Positions 32,330 through 44,480 of a stretch of DNA of 64,000 bases are shown here, one piece after another. How positions within the stretch are numbered: position 1 is the first letter of the stretch; each line of letters starts with the position of its first letter. The translations under genes and the position numbers were made by a program. The stretch comes from Orientallactaga sibirica (taxonomy: Eukaryota > Chordata > Mammalia > Rodentia > Dipodidae), in assembly GCA_036365145.1 (NCBI GenBank), contig JAEOAD010000034.1:19187501-19251500 (forward strand), read 5' to 3'. The notes beneath the pieces are model-generated. The model saw nothing but the letters and a program-made list of their open reading frames with translations, made no database searches and was not told where the DNA came from.

Positions 32330-32530
32330 AGGTTGGGCACATCTATAGGCTGTCATGGATGATGAAGGAGGATAATAATAATAATAATCATCATCATCAT
32401 CATCATCAAAATAGATGCAGGACTAGTTAGAAAGAAGAGGGTGTTCAGTGGAAGGTAATGGAGGTTAAAGGACCGTGGTAGGAGGGATTATGTAAAATTT
32501 TAATAAAGATTTTATTTTTAAAATAAAAAG
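32330..32530 (+). mobile_element. L1 3' tail fragment with (ATA)n(ATC)n
   Basis: The sequence GAGGGTGTTCAGTGGAAGG to AAATTTTAATAAAGATTTTA resembles the L1 3' ends at 27.5 and 63.6 kb. It carries a trinucleotide repeat (ATA, then ATC units) at 32372-32408. Confidence 0.55.
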
Positions 32531-33289
32531 GTTTAAATATAAATTTCTTTTGAAAATGAAAATGATTCTATTTACTTTTGTATGTTCTTGGAGAAAACCA
32601 TTCACAAGTAAAAGTGTTTTTTTTTTTTTTTAATATAGAAAAGTCTTCCTTGCTTTCTGTTTTTCTTTTTTATTTAGTTTTTTTCCTACTCTGTTTTTCT
32701 CACTTCCCTTCTTGGACTGTTTTTTTGCTTTGATTCCTCTAAAACTGGGAAGAATGTGGTACAGTGAGGCCCAGGTTATGGGCCTTATTGGTTAGTATTT
32801 GGAAACTCAAGGTTAGCATGGCTGACTTGGCTTGCTACAGGCTGAAGGATAGGATAGGCTGCAAGGCCACCACTTTCATGAAGAGACTGATCATGAGACA
32901 GTAATTGGGAATTTATTTGGCTTCATAATTTGAACTTTGTTTGTCCCTTCTAGCTTTTGACTCTATGTGTGTTGCCCATGTGCTTTTGTAGGAAGATGAG
33001 TAAATGTAAGTTTAAGTGTATATATGTTTATGTTCATTCGCTTGCACTTTTACTTTTATGTCAATGAGATCTGCCAGTAATCTGTGGATGGGGAAGTGTG
33101 ATATTTTTATGTGTGTTTTAGTCCTTGTGGAAAGCTATTTTATAATTGCAGAGGTTTGTAGAATGCAGTTACCAAGAGAAATGAAAGTCCTCCAAAGGGT
33201 GTGTTCACACTTTAGCAATAATGTTCCACATCACTGCGGCACAGTGTTCTTTTCAAATTAGAAAATAATAAAAGCCATATAAAATAAGA

Positions 33290-33600
33290 ATGACTCTTAA
33301 CCTTCTTAAGCAGAAAAAGTGAGCCCCAGAGAGTTTCATGGCTTTCCCTAAGGCCCACATTTCACATGGCCAAGCCAAGCTTTGCAAGTAGATCTGCCTT
33401 TCTTCCAGAACAGGGTGAGCTCTTACATACCCTTCCATATCTATGTCAGAACTCAAGTATTGTTTTTTATGCAAAAAGCTTTTTCATCCTCTCAGACAAA
33501 AGTAGCTTCCCTATCCCTTCAGCACTGGACACTCCTTCTTTCTACATCTTCATTGGAATACTCCACTTGTCACTCCAAAGTCCTTCCTCTCATGTCGATC
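33290..33600. repeat. MIR fragment followed by L2-like sequence
   Basis: 33300-33410 has an antisense MIR-like stretch (GTGAGCCCCAGAGAGTTTCATGGC). 33415-33600 (CTTTTTCATCCTCTCAGAC..., TAGCTTCCCTATCCC) resembles a sense L2 3' region. Both are old. Confidence 0.4.
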
Positions 33601-33908
33601 CAACATCCCACAGAATGAGCAGATCTTCAGAGTTCATTTAGTTCATCCTCTTTACTGCTTCAGCTCATCTCTCCAAGTTTTACTTGAGTGCATTCCTCCA
33701 GCCTTGAAAAACTCAGTTCCTCGTAAAGTTTTCTATCTATGACTATGTCATCTAGAAGTGGAGAATATGATTAGACTATTTCTTTTTAAATTTGGAATTT
33801 AAAAAGTTTCTTTCTTACCTAATTGCTTTAGTCTACAGTTTCAAATACTATACAGTTATTAAAAATGGTAAGAGCAGACATGTTTTATGTATCTCTAATC
33901 TTAGTCTG

Positions 33909-34288
33909 TGTGGTAGTTTGAATATATGTCCCCCAATATATTCAGTGTTTTATTATAGTTTGCATCTGCAATCACCTTGCTAGAGGCAATGTCACTGGGG
34001 GCTGGTCTTAAGGTGTGAATTTGAGATTCCATTGTAAAGATATGCAAATGTGCCTAGCAGGAGTTCCTGAAGTGTGCTGTGTGACCTTTTGGCTGTAGTT
34101 TTGCTTTGTGTGCTGTGGTGGCTGGTCGGCTTTCGCTCTCTCTGCTTGGCCCTGTGGAGAGCAGGCCGCTTCTCTTGTCATTATGGAACTTCCCCTGGAT
34201 CTGTAAGCTTCAATAAATAATACCCCTTCCTCCATAACTGTGCCTGGTCTGGAAGTTCATCTCAGCGAACCTGAAGCTGTCTGCTACA
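33909..34288 (+). mobile_element. Solo LTR (ERVL/MaLR-like, ~380 bp)
   Basis: Starts TGTGGTAGTTTGAATATATG and ends GAAGCTGTCTGCTACA, with a polyadenylation signal AATAAA at 34212-34217. A perfect 5-bp duplication GTCTG flanks it (33904-33908 and 34289-34293). Same family as the LTRs at 39.9, 41.5 and 57.8 kb. The absence of internal sequence indicates LTR-LTR recombination. Confidence 0.92.
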
Positions 34289-34477
34289 GTCTGAAAGCCC
34301 CTCAGACTTTCACTATGAAGCATTATAGTAGCTAATTTTTTGTGGATACCTTTGTCAGGGTGGAGGGGTAACTTTTAATCCTAACTTGCTGTGAAGTTTT
34401 TGTTTTAGATATTGTCTTTGGTGTCTACTGAAATACCAAAAACCCATATAATCATCATCGTTATCTTTTTCTTTTAT

Positions 34478-34650
34478 CTAAGCAGAAATAGAGAGACAGA
34501 TGGCGGGGATGAGTACAACATTGCAAATGAACTCCAGATTCATATGCTACTTTGTGCATCTGGCTTACATGGGTACGGGGAAATCAAACCTGGGCCATCA
34601 GGCTTTGTAAGCATTTAACTACTTTAACTACTGAGCCATCTATTCAGCCC
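34478..34650 (-). repeat. B2-superfamily (DIP-like) SINE
   Basis: Antisense body (GTGCATCTGGCTTACATGGG) and head (CTACTGAGCCATCTATTCAG), with the 3' part shortened. Confidence 0.8.
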
Positions 34651-34802
34651 CAATTTTTCTTCATTTTTATATTTTATTTTTATAGAATATGTTAAAGAGT
34701 TTGTATATGTGATCCTAAGAAATTTTTATTTATAGATTTCCTTTCATACAATGTTGTCTTTTTTTTTCTATCATGGTTATTATAGTTTCCTGAAGTGATT
34801 AT

Positions 34803-34882
34803 TTTTTGAGGCAGAGTCTCACTTTAGCCCAAGATGACCTGGAACTCATGGTGCTCCTACCTCAGCCTCCACTTCTAAGTCA
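34803..34882 (-). repeat. B1 SINE, truncated
   Basis: TTTTTTGAGGCAGAGTCTCACTTTAGCCC-type antisense B1 start, ending near CTCAGCCTCC, with the 5' third missing. Confidence 0.75.
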
Positions 34883-34883
34883 G

Positions 34884-35085
34884 ATTTTGATGGATGCAGC
34901 CTCTGTTTTGGCCAAAGACTATTGGGAGCTTTTCGTTGGAGTCTATGATATTGGTTTCCATAGGATTCTGACTCAGGTCCCAGTTCCAGCTATGGGTTCC
35001 TTTCCACTGAGCAGTTCACTTAACCAATCAGCCAGCCACTGGTTACCCACCTGGGCTGGGTGCCACTACTACACAGGTCAAACTA
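34884..35085 (-). mobile_element. L1 3' UTR fragment
   Basis: CCCAGTTCCAGCTATGGG and CCACTGGTTACCCACC match the 3' UTR block seen at 9720-9830 and 26880-26990 in the same antisense orientation. Confidence 0.65.
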
Positions 35086-35929
35086 TAATTTTTATTATTT
35101 CCTTTGTTTTGCTTACTTTGGATTTATCTTGCTATTTTTTTTATGTTTTATATTTTAAGCTGCTAGCTAAAGTTGCTGATTTGAGAAACTCCTCGTAATG
35201 TTTGTTGGTATTCCCAAAAATTACTGCCTTAATGGTCTCCCAAAGATGTTATGAAATTATATTTTAATTTCAGTCATCTCAAAATACTTCCATGCCTTTT
35301 TTTTTTTTTTTTTTTGGCTCATGAGTTATTAAGAAACATGTTACTTTGGTTCTAAACATTTGTTTTTTTTCAGATATATATATTTAAAAATTTAAATTGA
35401 ATGTATGGTAGCCAGAGAATATACTTTGAGTTTATAAATTCAAACTTTATTGAGACTTGTTCTATAGTTTAGAGTGTGATCTATCTTTATATTCACCGTC
35501 CAATTTAAAGGCATGTATTTTGCTATTTATTAGTGAGTTTTAGATAAATGCCACTTAGATATAGTTGACTAGTAGAGTTGTTCAAGTCCTCTAAAACCCT
35601 TCTGATTTTCTGTTTCTTGTATCAGTATTTATGAGCAATATTCAATCTTGGACTATAATTGTGGATATATTTATTTCTCCTGAAGTTGTAACTTGGTTTA
35701 CTTTCTGTATGTTAAAGTTATATTATTAAATCCACAAACATTTAAAATTTTTCTATGCTCTTGCTGAGTTTATTCTTTTATCGTTGTGAGAAAGTCTTCT
35801 GTATCCTTGAGATATTTTTTCCTGTTAAGTCTACTTTGGCTCTTATGTGCCTCTAGCTTCCTCTGATTAGCTTTATATTCTTTCATTTTCCACTGGTTTA
35901 CTTTTACACTATGTTTACTCTCGATCACA

Positions 35930-36190
35930 CCGTCCTCCCAAGGCTCAGGATCCATTATGGTAGAGGTGGTAGAAAGAATGTAAGAGCTAAACGAAGTGTA
36001 GCACTCATTACAATGCAATCTTCCAGACACAAAATAGCCTGGATATCTATCCATGACCTCACAGTGCCTGGCACCTACACAAGACCCTAATAATAGGAGG
36101 AAAAGAGGATGACATCAAAATAAAAATAAAATATCATAGTTTATTGTCTATAATTATGGAAGCTGCCAATAAAAAGTTAAAAAATAAAGT
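35930..36190 (+). mobile_element. Younger L1 3' end nested in ancient L1
   Basis: CCAAGGCTCAGGATCCATTATGG, GACCTCACAGTGCCTGGCACC and an AAAATAAAAATAAAATA tail resemble a rodent L1 3' UTR end in sense orientation. It separates two collinear halves of the older L1. Confidence 0.65.
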
Positions 36191-36622
36191 ATGTCTCTTG
36201 TGGATGGAATATCATTCTGTGTTTGTTTTACTGTGATTATCCAGTTTGACATCCTTCTCCACAGACTGGTAGTTTCAGACCATTTACATTTAATGCAAAA
36301 TTGATATAGCTTGGTTCAAGTTTATCCTCTCATTAATTGTTTACTTTTGTTCCGTTTATAGATTTTTTTTCTCTTTTTCATCTTCTTTTAAACTGTTTTT
36401 GTGATCTCAGAATATCTCTTCTGTTGGCTTATTAGCTGCAACTCTTCTGCTCTTCTGATAGTTACCCTAGGGATACAATATGAATATTTAACATTTCATG
36501 GTTGTCTTTACATAGCATTATACCATGTCATGTACAGTATAGGAAAAACCTTAAAATAATATACTTTATTTTCAAAGCCTACCTGCTTTTTTTATTTCTA
36601 TGTATGTTAAAAAATTCAACAT

Positions 36623-36838
36623 GGGGCTGGAGAGATGGCTTAGTGGTTAAGGTGCATGCCTGTGAAGCCTATGGACCCAGGTTCGATTCTCCAGGTCCCA
36701 CGTAAGCCAGATGCACATGGTGGCACATGCATCTGGAGTTATTTTGCAGTGGCTAGAGTCCCTGGTGTGCCCATTTCTCTCTCTATCTCTCCCTCTCTGT
36801 CTCTAATAAATAAATAAATGAAAATAAAATCTTTAAAA
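36623..36838 (+). repeat. B2-superfamily (DIP-like) SINE
   Basis: Near-consensus GGGGCTGGAGAGATGGCTTA head, intact body and AATAAATAAATAAATG tail. The duplication ATTCAACATG lies on both sides (36613-36622 and 36840-36849). Confidence 0.92.
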
Positions 36839-37149
36839 GATTCAACATGACTTTTTATTATTTTTCCTTAGTTAATTGACTTTTAAAGATTTTTAAAAAT
36901 AACTTTTTTATACTGAACCATATAGATACCTTCTTGCTGTGCTTTTCTTTGTGTCCCACCTATATTTTCATATAGTGTAAGTTTCATTTTCCTTGAAGGA
37001 TTTTTTTTTACTGCCTCTTACATTTCTTTCTAATCAGTGGTGTGAGCACTTTTTGGCAGACTTTGCTTTTGGAAGACATAGTGGCTGGATCTAGGTGGTC
37101 AAATGTATCTCCCCCTAGCTTGAGGAAATTACTGCTCTCGCTCTCTTTT

Positions 37150-37322
37150 TAAATCTATTTATTTATTTATGAGAGAAAGAGAGAGAGAATCTACTAATGT
37201 AAAGAACTCCAGATACGTAGACAACTTTGTGTATCTGGCTTTAGTTGGGTACTGCGGAGTCAATCATAGGCCATCAGGCTTTGTGAGCATTTGCCTTTAA
37301 CCTCTGAGCCATCTTTCCAGCT
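37150..37322 (-). repeat. B2-superfamily (DIP-like) SINE
   Basis: ATTTATTTATTTATGAGAG tail end, body TGTGTATCTGGCTTTAG and head end CTGAGCCATCTTTCCAG. Confidence 0.85.
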
Positions 37323-37685
37323 CTCCTTTGTCTTCTTATTTGCATTATTCCAGGTGAGAATTGTGCCATTACTGCAAGCTTGCTTTCTGTTGGCGCAAGC
37401 TCTTATTTCTCCTGGCTACTTCTAACATTCTCTTTGCTCTTTGGCACTTACTGACCTTTTTTTGGATTCATGACTATAATTTCATCACTTTTGGAAAACC
37501 TTTTGACCATTATTTTGTCAAATACATTTTCTTTGTCCCCATTTTTTCTCTCCTTCAGGAACTCTAATTATGTGTGTTTTTATCTATGTTGATTTATCAC
37601 TCACCTCACTGATAATCACTTTGAAAAACTTTCTCTTCTTTTTGCTTCATTGGATTATTTCTCATATTGTCTTCAATAACTTTTT

Positions 37686-37693
37686 TATATTTT

Positions 37694-37742
<49 letters not shown>

Positions 37743-37918
37743 AGAGAGAGGGAGAGAAAGAGGGAGAGAATGGGGACGCAAGAGCCTCCAGCCAGTGCAA
37801 AGGAACTCCAGATGCATTCACCCTTTGTGCATCTGGCTAATGTGGGTCCTGGGGAGTCGAACCTGGGTCCTTTGGCTTTGCAGGCAAACACCTTAACCAC
37901 TAAGCCATCCCTCCAGCC
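37686..37918 (-). repeat. B2-superfamily (DIP-like) SINE with expanded (TTTA)n tail
   Basis: (TTTA)n at 37691-37741, about 13 units, is the antisense SINE tail; then GAGAGAGGGAGAGAAAG, body and head CTAAGCCATCCCTCCAG. The tail has grown into a microsatellite. Confidence 0.9.
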
Positions 37919-38029
37919 TTTGTATCTATTCTTAATTCCACCCTGTGATTTTTTTTCATCCTGGACATTATAATATTCATCCCTTAGAAGTTTCTGTTTG
38001 ACTTACACATTCAGTATCTTGATGGCTTA

Positions 38030-38135
38030 TTTTGTCTTGTTGAGACATACTCTTCCTTGAAAGCATGGTCTTTCTGATCAGCCTCCTTACTACTGGGGAT
38101 GCAGACATGCATCACTATACCTGAGCCATATTGCA
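38030..38135 (-). repeat. Old B1-like monomer
   Basis: ACTACTGGGGATGCAGACATG and CATCACTATACCTGAGCC fit the antisense end of an old B1-type SINE. Confidence 0.5.
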
Positions 38136-38257
38136 ATGGTTTTGACCTGTGACATATAGTTAAAATAACTTCAAATGTCCTTGTTTGTTAATCTTATTAA
38201 TCTTATCATCTGTATGAGTTTTGGGTCAGTTTATAGTTTATTCATTGATTTTTCTTT

Positions 38258-38425
38258 TCTTTTTTTTTTTTTTTTTTTGCTTTTTTGAGGTTGGCTCTCT
38301 CTCTAGCCCAAGCTGGTCTGGAATTCACTATGTAGTCTCAGGCTGGCCTCAAACTCACAGCAATCCTTCCTTCTACCTCTGCCTTCTGAGTGCTGAGATT
38401 AAAGGCATGCACCACCATGCCTCAC
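38258..38425 (-). repeat. B1 SINE
   Basis: T-run, GGCTCTCTCTCTAGCCC, GAATTCACTATGTAGTCTC, to GGCATGCACCACCATGCC. Confidence 0.92.
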
Positions 38426-38449
38426 TTATGCATCATTTTGAATAGTAAT

Positions 38450-38610
38450 TTTTTTTTTTTTTTTTGGTTTTTCGAGGTAGGGTCTCACTCTAGTCCAGGC
38501 TGACCTGGAATTCACTCTGTAGTCTCAGGGTGGCCTTGAACTCATGGCGATCCTCCTACCTCTGCATCCCGAGTACTGGGATTAAAGGCATGCGCCACCA
38601 TGCCCGGCTG
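38450..38610 (-). repeat. B1 SINE
   Basis: T-run then GAGGTAGGGTCTCACTC to CACCATGCCCGGCT. Close to consensus; flanked by TTGAATAGTAA on both sides (about 38438-38448 and 38612-38622), so it inserted right after the adjacent B1. Confidence 0.95.
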
Positions 38611-38622
38611 CTTGAATAGTAA

Positions 38623-39941
38623 ATTTTATTGTATTCCAGACATTATGATTTTTCCCTGTTGGATACTAGATATTTTTATATACTTATAACTAATTTGAAC
38701 TCTGTTTTAGGAAACACTTGAGTTACTTGGAAGCAATTTCTTTGAAGTCTTGCTTTTAAGATTTGTTGGTAGAATTGGAGTGTTGTTTAGTCTAGGGCTA
38801 ATTATTCCTTTTGTGTACTATGCACAATAGCACATGAATTATAAGGTTTTCCAACTTGGCTTATAGAAACAGGCACTGTGGTATTGGGCACTGTTTTCTC
38901 TAACACTTTTGGACTAGTAGTTTCCTCAAACACACGCATCAAACCAGTGCTCTGCTGAATAGTGACAGAGGAACCCCTCACAGATGAATTAATTTGTTTT
39001 TTAAGGCAGCACTCTCCTTTTCACATCTGAACACTTTGGCTTTCCTGGATACAGAACTCTGCCTTCTCAATTTAGAGAGTCTTTTTGGTATTCCCTTTTT
39101 GCACAGTGACTTGGGAGCTCTGTAAATGCAAGAGGAAATTTTAGTTTTCACATAACTTGTTTTCCATCTTTTAGGATCTTTATTCATTGTCTCATTTTCA
39201 AAATGTAAAGCTTGCTTTATGTATTTTCTCTGTGTTTGTGTATGATTTCTAAAAAAAAAAAATTAATGTTTTAGGCCATGAGACAAGTAAATCCAGTGCC
39301 TGATATTCCGTCTAGTCCAGTGATAGGTTCTAAGATTTTTTCCTATTCTCCAGGAAATAATGCCTTAATCCGAAAGTTCCCTTTACAGACTGGGGAGAAG
39401 GGACTCATTTCTAGTTTCTACTGCCTTCCAATAATGTCATCAATTTATGTAATATATCAGTGGATTAAACCACTGATTAGATCAGACTTCTCATGATCCA
39501 CTTGTCTCTCAATCCACCAGCTTTGGACAAAGTCTTCAAAATATGATCCATTGGTTGTATATGTGTAGGGAGAATGAAATACTTCCTATTCAAAACACAA
39601 TAACTCTGAATGAACATGACACAAATTTTAATCTTTTAGCTCACCTAGTTGAATTTTGTCCTGAAATATATAAGCCTACTGAATGAAAAGGAACTTGGGA
39701 AACCCTGGCCTCCAATTTCAATTTGCAAATTCTCTCTGGGAAGTCTAGGGCCATGTAGAACTAAGTCTAGTTTCATTATCTGTAGAAAAGAGAAATATAT
39801 GGACATTTCAGAATGGTCATAAGTGAGTAGTGGGAACTAATAGGTAGTAATACATCTTTGATGCTTCTTTCCTATCTCCACGAGCTGAAACTAAAGGAGA
39901 AAAATGAATGTCAGGAAGAAAATGACAAGATAAAAGTTAAG
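38623..39941. other. Unassigned intronic sequence
   Basis: No recognisable gene or repeat. Contains a short A-run at about 39251. Confidence 0.5.
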
Positions 39942-39946
39942 ACTTC

Positions 39947-40322
39947 TGTAGCAGACAGCTTCAGGTTCACTGAGATGAACTTCCAGACCAGGCACAGTTA
40001 TCAAGGAAGGGATATTATTTCTTGAAGCTTACAGATCCAGGGGAAGTTCCATAAAGGCAGGAAAAGCAGCCTGCTTTCACAGGGCCAAACAGAGAGAGAG
40101 AAAGCCAACCACAGCACACAGAGCAAAACTATAGCCAAAAGGTCATACAGCACACTTCAGGAACTCCTGCTAGGCATATTTGCATATCTTTACAATGGAA
40201 CCTCAAACCCACACCTTAAGACCAGCCCCCAGTGACATTGCCTCTAGCAAGGTGATTGCAGATGCAAACTATAACTAATAAAACACTGAATATATTGGGG
40301 GACATATATTCAAACTACCACA
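39947..40322 (-). repeat. 3' LTR of the 40-kb LTR element
   Basis: 376 bp; TGTAGCAGACAGC on the plus strand to CTACCACA. 97% identical to its partner. Confidence 0.9.
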
Positions 40323-41546
40323 TTCCGCCCCTGGCCCCCAATATATTTAGCTCCTGGCCCCCAATAGATTTATAACTATCACACATTGTAAATTGTACTC
40401 AGTCCAATTTCAAAGGTTCTCACAGTCTTGATCAACTTAAGATAGTGAGTCCTGTAAAATCAAACAAGTTAAATACTTTCAACATGTCAAGGCATAGAGT
40501 AAACATTTTTAACTGTATAAGGAATAGCAAGGAGAGACTAGAACAATGCAAACTCAACCACCATCAGCAGTCATCAAACTTCTGCAGTTCAAGTTCAAAA
40601 TAACCAGAGACTGACAGTCTCCAGGTTTTCCAATTCCGCCCCTCCAGCTGGGCAGAATCACCAGGGAAAACTTTCATCCCATGCCAACACTGCCCTCCGT
40701 GGTAGCCCTTTTGCACAGTCCTGGTATATCCAAAACATCTTCAGGTATCCATGCAAACCACGGTCCATCTTCCAAAGGCTCTTTCAGCCCATTCCTGAGG
40801 CTCTTCCAGCCCTGCCTCATGCCGCATCTCAGCAGCGGCTCCTGGAACCGTGTGCAATTCATGACCACTCCATGCATTTTTCATGCTTCCAAAACTAATA
40901 CCAGGTGTGCAGGACACAGCCATATTCTTAATCCAGGGACAAAATAAATCATACCCTTGAAAAGCAGGTTCCTTCTCCAGTAAACACTCTTTCCAAAAGT
41001 TTTCATTTCTAACAGTCTTTCCTCAGGCATCCTCTCCATTGTTTTAATGTAAAGTAGTCGTCAGGCCACCTTCCTTCCACTTTCCTTAAGATTGCTATTG
41101 TGTTGACAATAGCAGCTAAACCAGTCTCAATGCCTCTACTTTTAACTTGCTTCAGGTTTTCCAACTTAAAATCTTAAAGTCTCAGTCCGATATCTTTAGT
41201 CAAGCACATCAGTCTATTACAAATTTAAGTTTAATCAAACACTCTGGGCCTGGATAGCGGAACGTAGCCATCCCTTATGCCAGTAGCCCAGTTCCAACAA
41301 AGTCCTCTGCCGTCTTTCCTTCCCCTTAGAAAGCTCATAAGCCAAGCCTCGAAGTTCAATACTGTCTGCACTTAGCATTCTCAAACTCTCATCAGAATAG
41401 TCCATAAAACTTGGCTTACCACTCCAGAAGGCATCTTCAGTTGCAAGCACCAAGTCCATGCCCATTCCTCCAAAACAAAGGTTCCAAATGATGGACATCC
41501 ACACGGTCAGGTTCATCTCACCCCACACTCCTCGGTACCACTTTAC
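40323..41546 (-). other. Internal region of the 40-kb LTR element
   Basis: 1.2 kb without a long open frame; the longest antisense frame is 97 codons (41235-41528) and has no recognised domain. A CTGGCCCCCAATA unit is repeated twice at its 3' side (40331-40370), next to the polypurine tract. Confidence 0.75.
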
Positions 41547-41922
41547 TGTAGCAGACAGCTTCAGGTTCGCTGAGATGGACTTCCAGACCAGGCACAGTTA
41601 TCGAGGAAGGGATATTATTTATTGAAGCTTACAGATCCAGGGGAAGTTCCATAAAGGCAGGAAAAGCATCCTGCTTTGACAGGGCCAAACAGAGAGAGAG
41701 AAAGCCAACCATAGCACACAGAGCAAAACTATAGCCAAAAGGTCACACAGCACACTTCAGGAACTCCTGCTAGGCACATTTGCATATCTTTACAATGGAA
41801 TCTCAAACCCACACCTTAAGACCAGCCCCCAGTGACATTGCCTCTAGCAAGGTGATTGCAGATGCAAATTATAACTAATAAAACACTGAATATATTGGGG
41901 GACATATATTCAAACTACCACA
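41547..41922 (-). repeat. 5' LTR of the 40-kb LTR element
   Basis: 376 bp, same termini as its partner, followed by ACTTC. Confidence 0.9.
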
Positions 41923-41927
41923 ACTTC

Positions 41928-44185
41928 TATTTTGGATTACTCATACATTTGGTCAGGTGAGCCCAGGATAGGGAAAAGTAGGTTTTTCCTTTGATCTGTC
42001 TGGATTTTTTTTCACAGCAGCCAATTCAATGCTGGAATTGTTTACTTATTCACAAGCCCATGTGGGTGTGCACATAGACATAGGTGCATACACACATATC
42101 TTGCTCTCTTTTTCTCCCATGTGTGCATGCAAAGTCTTTTATGGCTACCATCAATCTGCCTCATGTCCCCATGGGCTATTGAAATGTGCACTCTTCTTCC
42201 TGTCTCCTGCCCCTACTTCTGCTCTGCCCCCTCGTCTGGATTTGGCACCCTTTCTGTTTGCTTCAGAGAAGCCATTGCTCTGTTGGTCTGGGGACTGTTG
42301 GGAAAGCCAAGCATAAGTAGCCTCCTGTTCCAGTTGTTTTGAACAGAACTGAGGCCTTTTTTCAGGGGGGTGCTGAATTCCCCGCACGCTAATCTGTCAT
42401 CAATATTAGAAACAGACGTCTGGTTCTCCCACGTGGCCTCATCAGAGCAACTGGCATAAGTTTTAGCCTTTCAGGCAGGGTAGATGTGGGGAAAATAAGA
42501 AGGGGTGGGGTCTGAGACGCATGCATATTTAATGAACCCAAATCCTCTGTTTAACCTATGTGCTCAGAGGAAAGGGACTTGTCAGGAGGCATGGTAACAT
42601 AGTGATAGACACAGTGGGGCTCTGTTTTTCCCTGTCCCCCAGATATTTCTAAGTGTATATTATATCTGTTATGGTTTGATGTGGTTGAGAATAAACCTTG
42701 TCATAGAAGGAAATGTGGGGACATAGACATTTTGGGTAGCTGGGCAGAATGTAGAATCTAGCCAACATGTATCCATTAGAAGGTTATGATTTTGCAGTGA
42801 GCATATATTATCACACCTGTTCCTTCTTTGTCGTCTTTCCCATGTAGCAGCTCCTGAAGATGCCAATGTCTTGGAGTGTGAGTATCTAGAGCATTGAATC
42901 CTACGTTCTTGATATTCAGATCTGAAAAGTAAGAAAAACAGGGAAGAATCTCACCACCATGTATCGTAATCTCTGGCTCTCCAGCGAGATGATGCACGCC
43001 TGCAATTTCTGTGGACATCTGCTTCTCTCATGATGGACTTTTAAAGAAAATCTTTTAAGTAGCCGAGGCTTCTCTATTTCCCTGTGAGCTTTCTAGCTTC
43101 AGCTTGTTTGGAAGTCCAGCTGGCTCTTTTGACTGCCACAAAGGCAACAGGCTCTTCTGCCATCCTCCACCCCTTTACCTCCTCACAAAGACAGTTACAT
43201 CTGGAGCCAGTCAGTGCCCTTTTCTGTCCTGGCATCTGGGAGCCTGATGGGCCTCTCCCCAACAGATTGGTACCAGGCAACAAATTTGTGTCCTGCCAAC
43301 TTTCAACTTTTGTCTACTTCTTTCTTTGTCTATTCTTTCCTGACTCTCCATTCCTCCTTTATTTTTCCTGCCTTTGTGCGTGATTTGATTTCTCCTTTCA
43401 TTCTCTATCCATGTCCCCACCATTGTCTTTTTCCTGTCTCTGTGGTCTGACTTAGATTGGAGCTGGGAGCCTAGACACAGCTTTGAGTCTTAAAGAATGT
43501 CCAAATAGTGAAAGAATGTCTCTGTCTACTTTCAACCTTGTCCTTCACTTTCTTCCCTGCAAGGTATCGTTAAACCTCATCCTCAGTTGACAAGATCCTC
43601 TGCTCTATGCCATCTTCCAACACACACTTCCCTATCTTAGACCCTAGAAAGAAGACATTCTCCACAGAAGGGAGTAAGAAAGTATGGGGAGTAACAAGGC
43701 AGAGGACAGAAAGACCCCTTTCCTTCAGCAGCAGCAGCAAAGATGAGGCAGGAGTAAGGCTGTGGTGGAGAAGTCACACAAGAAGAGATGTGTGCCATCT
43801 GCTGGAAAGTACTCCGAGCTCCTCCACAAGTGTAAGCCAAGCTGAACTTTGTGAGAGTAACCAGGGGTCTCTCACCTGCTTGCTGTCTGTGTTAGCTGGG
43901 CCAGCTTCAGGGAGGTAACATCACTGGGTAAGAATTATATGCCCTCAGCTCTAGTGGAACAGGGATAGGGGTGGGGTGGCAAGGGAAATATGTTTTACAA
44001 AGTGAGGTACCAAATGACATGTCTGCAAACATCTGGAACTGATATTAGGGCCTCAGAGAGCATTTCTGTCACTTCAGCTGCTCTTCAGATGAGAAATTTC
44101 TAGTCAAGAGCCTCTCAAATGGAAAGGCACTTAGTCTCAATTCTGTCTATTTCTTCATGCCACCTGGCATGCCTTCTCTATCACA
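41928..44185. other. Unassigned intronic sequence
   Basis: No exon, RNA gene or young repeat recognised. Short overlapping open frames at 43.1-43.9 kb on both strands lack domains and conserved-looking features. 42340-42500 looks relatively complex and low in repeats (see findings). Confidence 0.5.
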
Positions 44186-44189
44186 GCTT

Positions 44190-44480
44190 TTCCTTCAGGT
44201 CACAAAATACATTAATTCATCCCACTTGCATTTATGGAGCCTTTCATGTGGTGCAGGCACTTGGGTGAAGATTGAGCATGGAATGGTCACAGCACAGGTG
44301 TGGTTGTTCTCTTCCTTGAGCTTGTTGTCTGTTAGGAGAGAAATAATTTAGCAAGACATGTCTGTGACAGCATGATAGGCGACAACTCAGATGATATTGT
44401 AACGTAGAAAGGGTTTTCTAACTCAGTCCACTGGGATAAGTAAAGGGATCCCAGAGGCAATTGTTTGAGATTGTAGTTGT
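44190..44480 (-). repeat. Probable L2 fragment
   Basis: ATTTATGGAGCCTTTCATGTGG, CAGGCACTTGGGTGAAG and CCTTGAGCTTGTTGTCTG follow the L2 antisense 3' pattern. Confidence 0.5.

Larger units (their letters stand above)
35160..37000. mobile_element. Ancient L1 (L1M-type) sequence with nested insertions
   Basis: TAGTTGACTAGTAGAGTTGTTCAAG, then GGACTATAATTGTGGAT and AAGTCTACTTTGGCTC, and later GACCATTTACATTTAATGC and GTTGGCTTATTAGCTGCAAC: an old mammalian L1 region seen widely in placental genomes, here heavily diverged. It is interrupted by a younger L1 tail (35930-36190) and a SINE (36623-36838). The strand of the parent element is uncertain from sequence alone. Confidence 0.65.
39947..41922 (-). 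mobile_element. Complete non-coding LTR element (ERVL/MaLR-like)
   Basis: Two 376-bp LTRs (39947-40322 and 41547-41922) flank a 1,224-bp internal region. A perfect 5-bp duplication ACTTC brackets it (39942-39946 and 41923-41927). On the minus strand the 5' LTR is followed by a leucine-type primer-binding-like TGGTACCGAGGAGTG, and the 3' LTR is preceded by a purine-rich GGGGGCCAGGGGCGGAA. No gag, pol or env similarity is seen, so it would have needed proteins in trans. The LTRs differ at 11 positions with no indels. Confidence 0.88.
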
